DNA from: an uncultured Pseudomonadales bacterium
GTDB lineage: Bacteria; Pseudomonadota; Gammaproteobacteria; Pseudomonadales; Porticoccaceae
DNA: 64,000 nucleotides
Assembly: GCA_943787675.1 (NCBI GenBank)
Contig: CALSNK010000006.1
Coordinates: forward strand, 1-64,000
Reading direction: 5' to 3'
Part shown: piece by piece, positions 1-8,762 of the stretch
Position numbering within the stretch: the first letter of the stretch is position 1
Layout of the letters: every line of letters begins with the position of its first letter
Notes under the pieces: model-generated
What the model saw: only the letters and a program-made list of their open reading frames with translations
The model's database searches: none
Told to the model about the DNA's origin: nothing
Made by a program: the position numbers and the translations under genes

Positions 1-992
1 GACTGTATTAATTGAGACTGTCGAATATGCGTCGGGGTCGTTGCCGACCAGCGCTTAAACGAACGGCGGAAATTAGCCGGATTACTATAGCCTAGCAGAG
101 CCGCAATCTCGGACACGGGCAACTGGGTGCCCTGTAAATACTCCAGTGCCAGCCGGTATCTCACCTGATCTAACAGCTCCTGAAATCGAGTCCCCTCCTT
201 CGCCAGTCGGCGCTGCAAGGTACTTTCACTCATATGCATCTGCTGGGCAACCGCGGCACTGGTTGGAAATTCTGAGCGCGAGGCTAACAGCGCTTCCTTA
301 ACCCGCTCACTCACCCTGCCCGCATGATTATCATTGGCCAAAATACGATCGCACTCGCGGCGAAACACATCCTGAGCAACAGAGTCCGAGGTGGATATAG
401 GCACTGCCAGGCACTCGGCATCAAACGTCAGCCCACAGCGGCTTGAATTAAAGTGAATATTTTCACCGAATAGCGTCGCATAAAAAGCGCGGTCCTGAGG
501 CCGGCCATAGTTCAGTTCAAGCATGGCTGTTGCCACGTGATTATTGGTGAGTACCTTTAAATTGGTGACCAAACCAGCATAGAGCGCGTCTTTATAAAAT
601 TGCTCTATGGCTTCGGGGAGATGGGCTGCCGAGCTGCGCAACTCCACCGATCCCTCCCCATGTATCAGCTCAATACGCATACTGGGCAACAGCGCACGCT
701 TATAACGGACCAATAATTTGAGCACATCCCCCACGGTGGCACTGGTCATTAGGGCGTACCCCAAAATACCCAGAGACACCATATCCAGCCGCATGCCCAG
801 CTTAACGCCCAGCAGCCTGTCACCCGACAGTGCAATCGCCCGACCGCAAATCTCATCAGACTGTTGCGCATTAAAAAACTGCGCGGTACTCAAATCGAGG
901 GCCTCCAAACCGGTGTCTTCAATCAGCTGAGCCTCAGTGACGCCATGCTCAGCAAGCAGATTTACCAATACAGGCAACAGAAAAGAATTCAT
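1..992 (-). CDS. AraC-family transcriptional regulator, AlkR-like (partial, 3' end outside window)
   Basis: I translated the minus strand from the ATG at 990-992; it stays open to the window edge (about 330 residues), so the C-terminus is missing. The first ~200 residues resemble the N-terminal ligand-sensing domain (Arabinose_bd type) of AraC/XylS regulators. The C-terminus has the two helix-turn-helix segments: residues ~243-263 (VAQQMHMSESTLQRRL) and ~291-313 (VSEIAALLGYSNPANFRR). It is divergent from alkB. In Acinetobacter the AraC/XylS protein AlkR lies beside alkM and activates it in response to alkanes, so the same role is inferred here. It could instead answer to another hydrophobic effector. 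Confidence 0.85.
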   Translation of the reverse strand, partial: MNSFLLPVLVNLLAEHGVTEAQLIEDTGLEALDLSTAQFFNAQQSDEICGRAIALSGDRLLGVKLGMRLDMVSLGILGYALMTSATVGDVLKLLVRYKRALLPSMRIELIHGEGSVELRSSAAHLPEAIEQFYKDALYAGLVTNLKVLTNNHVATAMLELNYGRPQDRAFYATLFGENIHFNSSRCGLTFDAECLAVPISTSDSVAQDVFRRECDRILANDNHAGRVSERVKEALLASRSEFPTSAAVAQQMHMSESTLQRRLAKEGTRFQELLDQVRYRLALEYLQGTQLPVSEIAALLGYSNPANFRRSFKRWSATTPTHIRQSQLIQ

Positions 993-1001
993 AAAAACCT
1001 C

Positions 1002-1059
1002 AATACAGTCGTCGGGCAACCTAAATGTGACGGCAAATGAATCACCGATTGACTGTATT
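1002..1059. promoter_or_regulatory. Candidate AlkR-like operator: 9-bp inverted repeat in the regulator/alkB intergenic region
   Basis: AATACAGTC at 1002-1010 and its exact reverse complement GACTGTATT at 1051-1059 flank a 40-bp centre between the divergent regulator and alkB. A third copy, GACTGTATT, lies at positions 1-9 near the 3' end of the regulator gene. Paired half-sites between divergent genes suit a regulator that acts on both promoters. Binding is inferred only from symmetry and position. Confidence 0.4.
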
Positions 1060-1150
1060 TGACACCCTTAGTTAACGCCCTGTCAATTACAATTCTGTCA
1101 GCGCAAATTCCCAGCAGTATCTTTTTACACGCATATAAGAGGAAATAACA

Positions 1151-2347
1151 ATGGCGACCTATTCACTACAGCACCCCGACAAAGGGCTTATTACCTACAC
1201 CGATAAAAAGCGCTACCTATGGTTAATGTCGGTACTGATGCCAGTCTTCCCGCTTATGGGTGTGATAATTTTTTATCAAACAGGTATCGAGTGGACCCTA
1301 GGCTTACCCCTCGCGGTAAACTATCTGGTTCTGCCTTTTCTTGATTATCTAATCGGCAGCGATGAAAACAACCCTCCCGAAGAGCTTGTGCCCCAATTAG
1401 AGGCAGACAAGTATTACCGTATTCTCACCATGCTTACCGTCCCCCTACACTTTATAGTGCTCGGCGTTATGGCCTACGTGGTTGGCACCAATGATTTGAG
1501 TCTATGGACAGTCTTGGTGATGGCGATTATTGCCGGCGGTTACAGTGGCCTAGGTATCAACACGGCCCACGAACTGGGCCACAAGCAAACTGCCCTCGAG
1601 CAGCTGCTGGCTAAAATTACACTGGCCGTGCCCGCCTATGGGCATTTCTGTGTTGAACATAATCGCGGTCATCACGTGCTGGTTGCAACACCAGATGACC
1701 CCGCCAGCTCAAGACTGGGCGAATCTATCTATGCCTTCACCTTCCGTGAAATTCCCGGCACCTTTGTACGAGGCTGGAACCTAGAAAAAACACGCCTTAA
1801 CAAGCAGGGCAAAGCGACCTGGTCGGTGCACAATAATATATTGCAGTCTTACCTCATGAGCCTGATATTACAGGGCACACTGGTTTATCTGTTCGGTTGG
1901 ATTATGCTGCCATTTTTGGCGGTGCATAACTTCTGGGCCTGGTATCAGCTCACCTCAGCCAACTACATTGAGCACTATGGCCTGCTGCGTGAAAAGAATG
2001 AAAATGGCCGCTATGAGCGCTGCCAGCCACATCATTCATGGAATGCGAATTACATTATGAGCAATCTGGCACTGTTTCATCTGGAGCGTCATTCAGATCA
2101 TCATGCCAACCCCATTCGCCGCTACCAGAGCCTGCGTAACTTCGACGACATTCCCGAACTGCCCAATGGCTATTACGGTATGTATCTACTCGCCTATATC
2201 CCTTGGCTGTGGTTTAAAGTGATGGATAAGCGCGTATTAGAACTGCCCCATATTCAGGGCGACCTTAGCAAAGTTAATATCCTGCCCTCAAAGCTTGAAG
2301 CAACTTACGCGCGATATGGTCAGGGCCAGGTAATGCCCCAGCACTAA
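1151..2347 (+). CDS. alkB: Alkane 1-monooxygenase (AlkB/AlkM-type integral membrane di-iron hydroxylase)
   Basis: This inner-membrane non-haem di-iron enzyme hydroxylates the terminal carbon of n-alkanes, taking electrons from rubredoxin. The 398-residue length is normal. All histidine boxes of the family are present: HELGHK (140-145), EHNRGHH (169-175) and LERHSDHHA (311-319), plus the alkane-hydroxylase signature NYIEHYGLLR (271-280). Several hydrophobic segments lie in the first 130 residues and around 230-260. A good ribosome site (AGAGGA) precedes the ATG. No rubredoxin or rubredoxin reductase gene lies nearby, so electron transfer partners must be encoded elsewhere. Expression is probably controlled by the divergent AraC-type gene. 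Confidence 0.95.
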   Translation: MATYSLQHPDKGLITYTDKKRYLWLMSVLMPVFPLMGVIIFYQTGIEWTLGLPLAVNYLVLPFLDYLIGSDENNPPEELVPQLEADKYYRILTMLTVPLHFIVLGVMAYVVGTNDLSLWTVLVMAIIAGGYSGLGINTAHELGHKQTALEQLLAKITLAVPAYGHFCVEHNRGHHVLVATPDDPASSRLGESIYAFTFREIPGTFVRGWNLEKTRLNKQGKATWSVHNNILQSYLMSLILQGTLVYLFGWIMLPFLAVHNFWAWYQLTSANYIEHYGLLREKNENGRYERCQPHHSWNANYIMSNLALFHLERHSDHHANPIRRYQSLRNFDDIPELPNGYYGMYLLAYIPWLWFKVMDKRVLELPHIQGDLSKVNILPSKLEATYARYGQGQVMPQH

Positions 2348-2349
2348 AT

Positions 2350-2460
2350 AGTTTGTAACAAAGTCCCTTTTATAAACAGAGTCTGTAATAAAGACGGCTT
2401 GTAATAAACGGAGCTTGTAACAAAAAGGGCTTGTAACAAAAAGGGCTTGTAACAAAAAGG
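2350..2460. repeat. Degenerate 16-bp tandem repeat downstream of alkB
   Basis: Three perfect copies of GCTTGTAACAAAAAGG occupy 2413-2428, 2429-2444 and 2445-2460. Two or three decayed copies (GTAATAAA variants) extend back to about 2350. The array starts right after the alkB stop codon and its last unit supplies one arm of the terminator stem. Confidence 0.85.
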
Positions 2461-2484
2461 GCGACTCATCTGAGTCGCCCTTTT
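2455..2484. terminator. Bidirectional intrinsic terminator between convergent alkB and kbl
   Basis: A perfect 14-bp stem, AAAAGGGCGACTCA / TGAGTCGCCCTTTT, encloses a 2-base loop. A/T tracts on both sides let it serve alkB on the plus strand and the tdh-kbl operon on the minus strand. Confidence 0.9.
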
Positions 2485-2505
2485 GCGTACTATTGATCAA
2501 ACCGT

Positions 2506-3696
2506 CTATAGCTTGAGCTGACGCTTTACCCGAGCAAAAGCCTCCAGTGCAAATTCCACATCCTCTTTACTCAGTGCCGCCGACATCTGCGTGCGAATAC
2601 GCGCCTTACCCTTGGGCACCACCGGATAAGAGAAAGCCACCACATAGATGCCCTCCTCCAACATAGCCGAGGCAAACTGACTGGCCAGCGCCGCATCGTT
2701 CAACATAATAGGCACAATGGGGTGGTTGCCCGGCAATAGGGTAAAACCCTCCCGCTCAAGGCCCTCACGAAACATCGTCGTATTGTCCGCAAGCTTCTGC
2801 TGTAGCTTATTAGACTCAACAACTAACTCAAGCGCCTTAATCGCACCCGCCACAATAGGCGGCGCCACCGTATTAGAAAACAGATAGGGCCGCGACCGCT
2901 GGCGTAACAAATCTACCACCTCAGAACGGGCACTGGTAAAGCCACCGCTGCCACCCCCCAAAGCCTTACCTAGGGTACCGGTGATAATGTCCACTCTATC
3001 CATACAGTTGCGGTACTCATGAGTGCCGCGGCCATTGTCACCAATAAAGCCCGTGGCATGGCAATCATCAAAGTGCACTAGGGCACCGTACTTTTCCGCC
3101 AGCGTACAAATCTCATCGAGGCGCGCAATGGTGCCGTCCATCGAAAACACACCGTCTGTCGTAATCATCTTAAAGCGCGCACCTTTGGCATCGGCTGCCT
3201 TAAGCTGAGCCTCTAGATCGGTCATATCATTGTTGCGGTAGCGATAGCGCTGGGCCTTACACAGTCGCACACCGTCAATAATGCTGGCATGGTTCAGCGC
3301 ATCAGAGATAATCGCATCCTCCGCGCCCAGCAGCACCTCAAACAGGCCGCCATTGGCATCAAAGCAAGAGGGATAAAGAATGGTGTCTTCCATACCCAGA
3401 AACTCACTGAGCTTATGCTCCAGCTGTTTGTGCAGGCTCTGAGTGCCACAGATAAACCGCACCGATGCCAACCCATAACCCCAGTTATCGAGGCCCGCTT
3501 TAGCAGCGGCACTTACCTCTGGGTGCTGAGCCAGCCCCAGATAATTATTGGCGCAGAGATTCAACACCTCCGACTTACCATTAACGCCAACACGGGCGCC
3601 CTGGGCCGTAGTAATTTCCCGCTCCGACTTATACAGTCCCGCTGCTTTAATCTCAGTTAGCTCAGCCGTTAAATGCTCTTTAAATTCACCGTACAT
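2506..3696 (-). CDS. kbl: Glycine C-acetyltransferase (2-amino-3-ketobutyrate CoA ligase)
   Basis: This PLP enzyme of the alpha-oxoamine synthase group converts 2-amino-3-oxobutyrate plus CoA into glycine and acetyl-CoA, the second step of threonine catabolism. The 396 residues match the ~398 usual for Kbl. The PLP lysine lies in [14 protein letters not shown] at K244, the same number as in E. coli, and the aspartate/histidine of [10 protein letters not shown] is present. It sits 39 bp downstream of tdh, so the unstable product of Tdh would be passed on directly. The two genes form one operon. Confidence 0.96.
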   Translation of the reverse strand: MYGEFKEHLTAELTEIKAAGLYKSEREITTAQGARVGVNGKSEVLNLCANNYLGLAQHPEVSAAAKAGLDNWGYGLASVRFICGTQSLHKQLEHKLSEFLGMEDTILYPSCFDANGGLFEVLLGAEDAIISDALNHASIIDGVRLCKAQRYRYRNNDMTDLEAQLKAADAKGARFKMITTDGVFSMDGTIARLDEICTLAEKYGALVHFDDCHATGFIGDNGRGTHEYRNCMDRVDIITGTLGKALGGGSGGFTSARSEVVDLLRQRSRPYLFSNTVAPPIVAGAIKALELVVESNKLQQKLADNTTMFREGLEREGFTLLPGNHPIVPIMLNDAALASQFASAMLEEGIYVVAFSYPVVPKGKARIRTQMSAALSKEDVEFALEAFARVKRQLKL

Positions 3697-3735
3697 TATT
3701 ATTTCCCTCGTTCATTCGCTCTCTAGCTCTGTTCA

Positions 3736-4761
3736 TTATTTCCAATTAAGAATAACCTTACTGGCTTCACCCGCATTCATGGCATCAAAGCCCTGCTGAA
3801 AATCTTCAAAGCCCAAACGATGCGTAATCACCGCCGAAATATCCAAGCCAGACTCAATCATCGACGACATCTTGTACCAGGTCTCATACATCTCACGGCC
3901 ATAGATACCCTTGAGCGTCAGCATATTAAAAATTACCTGACTCCAATCAATCGCCATCTCCTCTCCCGGAATACCCAGCATCGCCACCTTGCCCCCATGG
4001 CACATATTGGCCAGTAGATCTCTAAAACCAGAGGGATTGCCCGACATTTCCAGCCCCACATCAAAGCCTTCAGACATACCCAGTTCGCGCTGCACATCGG
4101 CTAGCTTCTCGGTGCGCACATCCACCGTTCGAGTCGCACCCAGCTGTTTGGCCAGGGCCAGTCGTTCAGGGTTTATATCGGTAATAACCACATTCTTCGC
4201 GCCGGCATATTTGCATACCGCCGCTGCCATGGCGCCAATCGGGCCAGCACCCGTAATCAGTACATCTTCAGCAAGAAGATCGTATTGCAGCGCGGTATGC
4301 ACAGCGTTGCCCAGAGGGTCAAACAGCGCCGCTACATCAAGATCAATCCCCGGACGATGCTCCCAGACATTGGACATAGGTAGCGCCAGATATTCCGCAA
4401 AGGCACCCGGTCGATCTACCCCTACCCCACTGGTCTGGGCACAGAGATGGCGGCGCCCAGCCATGCAATTACGGCAGCGACCACAGACCACATGGCCCTC
4501 GCCAGAGACAATCTGCCCCGGACGGAAGTCATTTACATTAGCGCCAACATCGACAATCTCGCCGACAAACTCATGGCCAACCACCATAGGCACCGGAATC
4601 GTCGCCTGGGCCCAACTATCCCAATTATAGATATGCATGTCCGTGCCGCAGATAGCGGTGCGGTCGATTTTGATAAGAACATCATTAATGCCTATTTCTG
4701 GTTCGGGCACATCCTCTAACCACAGCCCCTGCGTCGAATTCCGTTTTACCAGTGCTTTCAT
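3736..4761 (-). CDS. tdh: L-threonine 3-dehydrogenase
   Basis: This zinc-dependent medium-chain dehydrogenase oxidises L-threonine to 2-amino-3-oxobutyrate with NAD+. The 341-residue length equals that of the family. Catalytic-zinc Cys38 lies in the segment AICGTDMHI, and the structural-zinc cysteines C93, C96, C99 and C107 are all there. A Rossmann motif ([12 protein letters not shown]) follows. It is the first gene of the tdh-kbl operon, divergent from an XRE-cupin regulator that is the natural candidate for its control. Confidence 0.96.
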   Translation of the reverse strand: MKALVKRNSTQGLWLEDVPEPEIGINDVLIKIDRTAICGTDMHIYNWDSWAQATIPVPMVVGHEFVGEIVDVGANVNDFRPGQIVSGEGHVVCGRCRNCMAGRRHLCAQTSGVGVDRPGAFAEYLALPMSNVWEHRPGIDLDVAALFDPLGNAVHTALQYDLLAEDVLITGAGPIGAMAAAVCKYAGAKNVVITDINPERLALAKQLGATRTVDVRTEKLADVQRELGMSEGFDVGLEMSGNPSGFRDLLANMCHGGKVAMLGIPGEEMAIDWSQVIFNMLTLKGIYGREMYETWYKMSSMIESGLDISAVITHRLGFEDFQQGFDAMNAGEASKVILNWK

Positions 4762-4862
4762 GGTGCTATTTTCCTATTAATTGTTTAATATACGGGAAAT
4801 TATTCCTGTATCGTAGAAGCTAGAATTCCTTTATGCAAGATTTTATTCTCTTATAGTAAAAT

Positions 4863-4940
4863 AAAGAGTAGGCATAAAGACCAGAAGCAAAGAGCAGAAA
4901 CAAAGAGTGGGAATAAAGCGCAGAAACCAAGAGCCAAAAC
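4863..4940. repeat. 13-bp tandem repeat abutting the start codon of the XRE-cupin gene
   Basis: Six units of a 13-bp A-rich sequence (type AAAGAGCAGAAAC) run end to end at 4863-4875, 4876-4888, 4889-4901, 4902-4914, 4915-4927 and 4928-4940. The array ends one base before the ATG at 4942. It therefore forms the whole 5' leader, and no ordinary Shine-Dalgarno sequence is visible apart from GAG within the units. Confidence 0.85.
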
Positions 4941-4941
4941 A

Positions 4942-5514
4942 ATGAAGCCAACCGACCATGACCCCGCTAGCCATACACTCAGCAACCGCGTGACCGAGCT
5001 GCGTAAAAAACACAAGCTAACCCTAGATCAGCTCGCCACCAGCTCCGGCGTCAGCCGCTCCATGCTCAGTCAAATTGAGCGTGGGCAAGCCAATCCCACA
5101 TTAACTGTTACCTTTCGAATAGCCCAAGCCTTTGGTATGAGTATCGGAGAATTGGTCGACCAGCCCTGGGCATCCTCGACCATTGAAGTGGTCCACGGCG
5201 AAGATAAGAGCAACCTGTTTCGGTCAGACAAAAAGATACAGATACGCACATTGTCACCGCTGCATATCGAAAAGAATATTGAGTTTTATGAACTGCGCAT
5301 TCAGCCCGGCACAAGCTTAACCAGCGCCCCCCATTTTGATGGCACCAAAGAACTGCTCACCATCACCAGCGGTACTGCTCAGATTATTTCCGGAGACAAT
5401 AACTGCAAACTCAGCGAAGGCGACTCCGCCCATTACCGTGGCGACCTAACCCACAGTATTGAAAACTGCGGGGACTGCGAACTGGTTGCCTACTTGGTAG
5501 TCACTAGTCAGTAG
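4942..5514 (+). CDS. XRE-family regulator with C-terminal cupin domain, probable tdh-kbl regulator
   Basis: The 190 residues comprise an XRE-type helix-turn-helix at ~16-70 (LDQLATSSGVSRSMLSQIER) and a cupin sensor domain at ~110-187. This is the layout of PuuR/SutR-like regulators that sense amino acids or polyamines. It is divergent from tdh across 180 bp, so regulation of threonine breakdown is inferred. Its last 11 bp overlap the 3' end of the convergent beta-propeller gene. The repeat-derived leader lacks a clear ribosome site, which may keep translation low. Confidence 0.88.
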   Translation: MKPTDHDPASHTLSNRVTELRKKHKLTLDQLATSSGVSRSMLSQIERGQANPTLTVTFRIAQAFGMSIGELVDQPWASSTIEVVHGEDKSNLFRSDKKIQIRTLSPLHIEKNIEFYELRIQPGTSLTSAPHFDGTKELLTITSGTAQIISGDNNCKLSEGDSAHYRGDLTHSIENCGDCELVAYLVVTSQ

Positions 5515-7054
5515 CTTTTAGAGTAGTAGCTTCGGGGTTGATAGCGCCCAGATTAGTCGGTTCTAAATTAATAACGCCGGGGTTAGTCGCTACTACGTTA
5601 TCGGCCCCCAGAGAAAAGAAAGCCAACCGGTCAGACCGAAAACTACCGATCAAAACCTCATCACCCAGCGGCAATGCCACCGTCGGCAATCCAAAGGGCT
5701 CACCTTTAAAAGACCAACTATTGCGCCTGTCCAAGCTCAGTGCATCAAGCTCAGTTACGGTAAACGGCAGAGCACAGACACCAGTCTCCTCACAGCTAAA
5801 CACATCCAAAATCTCATGATCCAGACTGGTCACCCAAAGAGAACCCGCCTTGAGTATAAGATTATCTGGCGCATTAACAGAAAAAGACCCCGTTTCTACG
5901 CCAAGGTCCAGATCAATCACGGCAACCCTGTCCGACAAATTAAACGCCATATAAAGTAGGCCATTCTGTTCATCATAGGCAACACCATTAGGCTGCGCGC
6001 CATCAGTATTCGGCACCTGACTAAAACGGTGGGTCTTATCCCAGTGCAGTACATAACCCGTGTTTTGTTTAGTAATAGTAACGGTTAAAAAGTCGTTCAC
6101 CGAGAAGTCATGGCCAAACATATGGGACACAAAGAAGCTGCCATCGGTAAGCAGGCTAACGTCATTGAGATAGTTCTCGGTAGGCGCTACCACACAGCCT
6201 CGCCAGACTAGACCCCATTGATTGCTCGGTTCATCAGGCAGAGTATCCTCTGCCAGCTCGCGCTCTAGGGCCACCAACTCAAACATCTCTACGGATTCAT
6301 GGGCCATATGATTAACCACCGCAAGCTGATAACGGCCATCCTCCCGCGTCACCAAATCGATACCATGGGGACCAAAGGGACTCTCGGCAGTCTTCTCGCA
6401 ACTGCCATCACCCCAGCTATTCTCCGAGTAAATAATCGGCAAGGGCACGGGCCGCTTAGTCTGTGCATTAAGCAGCGCCAAACGCCCAGATCCAAACTCT
6501 GCTATCGGTGCTATGCTCCCAAATTCAGAGACAATAATAAATTGTCCATCCGGCGTAATAGCCAGATCTTCCGGATTAGTCACCCCGCAGGCTATCGATA
6601 ATTGCGCACCAGACTTACAGTCAGAAACGGCGACAACAGGCCCAATATAGGCGCGACCCAGAATAAACAGCGACAGCACCAAGCACAGCAGCGCCAGAGG
6701 AAGCGCAATGGCGTAATAATGTTTAAGTACTAACTGTAGATGCTTTTTACACAGATCAATATCAACCGCCAACAGATAAATAGCCTCACAGACCAGAAGC
6801 AATCCAAGGGTAAATAATGCAATCCAAACTGTGTAGTAATACCAGCTATCCGTACTAACAATCCAAAGAATAAGCGGCACCGCAATCATAAAATCAACCA
6901 CTGCAAACCTACCCCAGCTTTGCAGCGACATTAGCCAGGCAGTACATTTAGAAAACAACGGTTTAATCGGCAGTAACAGCGCGACAAGAAAAAAGGCCCC
7001 GGCAACAACAGTATTCACAGGTAATCTCGAGATGATAATAGGGACTCGAAGCAT
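5504..7054 (-). CDS. Membrane-anchored beta-propeller protein (SMP-30/paraoxonase-like)
   Basis: The 516 residues start with four hydrophobic helices (~13-31, 50-66, 73-97, 114-133). A soluble domain from about residue 140 follows, with repeated six-bladed-propeller-like segments such as NPEDLAITPDGQFIIVSE, FGPHGIDLV and QPNGVAYDEQNGLLYMAF. These recall SMP-30/gluconolactonase and paraoxonase-type lactonases or esterases. The propeller probably faces the periplasm. The last ~25 residues are a low-complexity repeat (N-L-G-A-I-N-P-E-A-T type), seemingly added by tandem duplication, and they run over the end of the XRE gene. Substrate unknown; a structural or binding role is as likely as catalysis. 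Confidence 0.6.
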   Translation of the reverse strand: MLRVPIIISRLPVNTVVAGAFFLVALLLPIKPLFSKCTAWLMSLQSWGRFAVVDFMIAVPLILWIVSTDSWYYYTVWIALFTLGLLLVCEAIYLLAVDIDLCKKHLQLVLKHYYAIALPLALLCLVLSLFILGRAYIGPVVAVSDCKSGAQLSIACGVTNPEDLAITPDGQFIIVSEFGSIAPIAEFGSGRLALLNAQTKRPVPLPIIYSENSWGDGSCEKTAESPFGPHGIDLVTREDGRYQLAVVNHMAHESVEMFELVALERELAEDTLPDEPSNQWGLVWRGCVVAPTENYLNDVSLLTDGSFFVSHMFGHDFSVNDFLTVTITKQNTGYVLHWDKTHRFSQVPNTDGAQPNGVAYDEQNGLLYMAFNLSDRVAVIDLDLGVETGSFSVNAPDNLILKAGSLWVTSLDHEILDVFSCEETGVCALPFTVTELDALSLDRRNSWSFKGEPFGLPTVALPLGDEVLIGSFRSDRLAFFSLGADNVVATNPGVINLEPTNLGAINPEATTLKATD

Positions 7055-7210
7055 AGCATAGACAGGCCAACTCCCAACAATAAGCCCCCCGTCAAAACAG
7101 CTCTAAGGCAACCCCTTTAACATGGTAGTATTTGACCCAGAGAAAAATACCAAACCAATAAGTAACAGTATTGCGGCGAAGAGATCGCAAACGTTAAGGG
7201 GCACAGCAGA

Positions 7211-8161
7211 ATGAGTAAGGGCGAAAGAAAAACACTGGCATTTAGCCATGGCGAAGCAGGCGAACATTACTACCATGAGTGGGCCCCCAAAAAACCTAAA
7301 GGCTGGCTGCACATCATGCATGGCATGGCCGAACATGGTGCCCGTTATGGCGACCTAGCCGCGTTTCTTAATCAGCAGGGAATAATGGTCACCGCGGGGG
7401 ATCATCGCGGGCATGGCCTTACCGGTCGCGCAGTCGACAGCCTCTACCATGTCGCCGACAACAACGGCTGGAATCAGATGGTTGACGACCAGTGGCAGCT
7501 TATTAATCACATCGCCGCCGAAAACGACCTACCGCTCATTATTTTGGGCCACAGCATGGGCTCCTTTATGGCCAATCATCTGTGCCAGCGCTATGCCGCC
7601 GAGCTAGACGAAACACTCAGTACGCGATTCAAGGGACTCATACTCTCCGGCTCCAACTACGATGCCCCAGCCGCCTTTAAAGTCGTCGCAGGTTTGGCCA
7701 AAATTGAGCGTCTTAGAGTGGGTGGCCGCAAGGTAAGCAACCCATTAGAAGCGCTGTCTTTTGGCGCGTTTAACCGTGCCTTCAAACCCAACCGCACCGA
7801 AAAAGACTGGCTATCAAGAGACCACTCGACGGTCGACAGCTACATAGCCGACCCCCTGTGCGGTGGCGCAATCACCACCCAATCTTGGGTCGACTTTTTA
7901 ACCGGCCTGGCAGATCTGTCAGCACCCAAAGCCATGGCGCGTATCAATGCCGAACTGCCAATCTATCTGTTTGCCGGTGAATTGGATCCGGTCGGTAAGC
8001 AGGGAAAAGGCGTTTTAAAACTTCAGCAGATGTTGCTAAAGGCCGGCGTCAAGCAGGTAGATTTAACGCTATACCCACAGGGCCGTCACGAAATGATCAA
8101 CGAGACCAACAGAGAAGAGGTCTATCAAGATATTTTAAAATGGTTGCAGGCGCACTTCTAA
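7211..8161 (+). CDS. Alpha/beta hydrolase, lysophospholipase/monoacylglycerol lipase type
   Basis: The 316 residues show the Hydrolase_4 (serine aminopeptidase S33) fold of PldB/MGL-like enzymes. The oxyanion-side HGMAEHGARY motif lies at ~37-46, the nucleophile elbow GHSMG puts Ser at 115, the acidic residue is in GELDPVGK, and the histidine is H293 in QGRHEM. There is no signal peptide, so it is cytoplasmic or peripheral. It likely cleaves monoacylglycerols or lysophospholipids. It stands alone and is convergent with the H-NOX gene. The ribosome site before the ATG is weak. Confidence 0.85.
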   Translation: MSKGERKTLAFSHGEAGEHYYHEWAPKKPKGWLHIMHGMAEHGARYGDLAAFLNQQGIMVTAGDHRGHGLTGRAVDSLYHVADNNGWNQMVDDQWQLINHIAAENDLPLIILGHSMGSFMANHLCQRYAAELDETLSTRFKGLILSGSNYDAPAAFKVVAGLAKIERLRVGGRKVSNPLEALSFGAFNRAFKPNRTEKDWLSRDHSTVDSYIADPLCGGAITTQSWVDFLTGLADLSAPKAMARINAELPIYLFAGELDPVGKQGKGVLKLQQMLLKAGVKQVDLTLYPQGRHEMINETNREEVYQDILKWLQAHF

Positions 8162-8213
8162 GAAGTTGCTATAAGGGGCGGTTACAAGGCGCGGTTTAAA
8201 GCAGCTGCTATGC

Positions 8214-8762
8214 TTATTTTTCCAGCAGCGTCAGCAGAAACCGTTCGGTAGAACCGGTCATATCACCCAGTTTGTCCCGGCGAACCAGTATCTTCTCACC
8301 GTAGTGCGACGCGCAGCCATAAATAAGTCCCTCAGCCACATCACCCAAGCACCGCGGAGACTTGTAGATTAGCTCAATACTGGTAGAACTCAATCTTGTG
8401 CATTCAAACTTCGGCGGTGTCGCACCTGGATACAGTTTTCTCACTTCCGCATGAATAAACCAATCAATCTTCTCCAGCAACTCGAACGAAGAGTTGAGGC
8501 CCTCAAACAAATAGGGATAGGCCGCCGTAAATTCAGCGAAATGGTACATACCAAAGGTTTTAGTAAGATTGGTTAACGACACATTGGTTTGCTTACTCAG
8601 CGACACCAACATAGCGACGAGTTCAGTATGGTCGTAAGTACCCACAGAGGTATAAATACCGCCACTGGCAGGCTTAACGTCTTCGAGCACGTCATTGAGA
8701 ACATCAGAGCCAAACTCCGCCTCAATAAGCTCTAACAACGCCGTGAAAAGCATACCTTTCAT
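8214..8762 (-). CDS. H-NOX haem-nitric oxide/oxygen-binding sensor protein (stand-alone)
   Basis: The 182 residues align with the HNOB/H-NOX family from the opening MKGMLF onward. The proximal haem ligand is His104 in IHAEVRKLYPGATPP, and the haem-propionate YxSxR motif is YKSPR (133-137). At the position of the distal tyrosine of the oxygen-binding Thermoanaerobacter protein, my alignment shows Val, which points to an NO-selective sensor. Bacterial H-NOX genes usually sit beside a histidine kinase or a GGDEF/EAL protein. Here the neighbours are a hydrolase and ihfB, so its partner is unknown. Confidence 0.92.
   Translation of the reverse strand: MKGMLFTALLELIEAEFGSDVLNDVLEDVKPASGGIYTSVGTYDHTELVAMLVSLSKQTNVSLTNLTKTFGMYHFAEFTAAYPYLFEGLNSSFELLEKIDWFIHAEVRKLYPGATPPKFECTRLSSTSIELIYKSPRCLGDVAEGLIYGCASHYGEKILVRRDKLGDMTGSTERFLLTLLEK

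Noticed and set aside
2350-2460. Regular repeats that might be taken for a CRISPR array
   Set aside because: The units are contiguous 16-bp copies without spacers, decay at one end and have no cas genes nearby. The same holds for the arrays at 4863, 21923, 38732 and 41985.
2288-2500. Minus-strand open frame across the alkB tail and repeat array
   Set aside because: It is made of translated tandem repeats and the terminator, with no protein-like composition.
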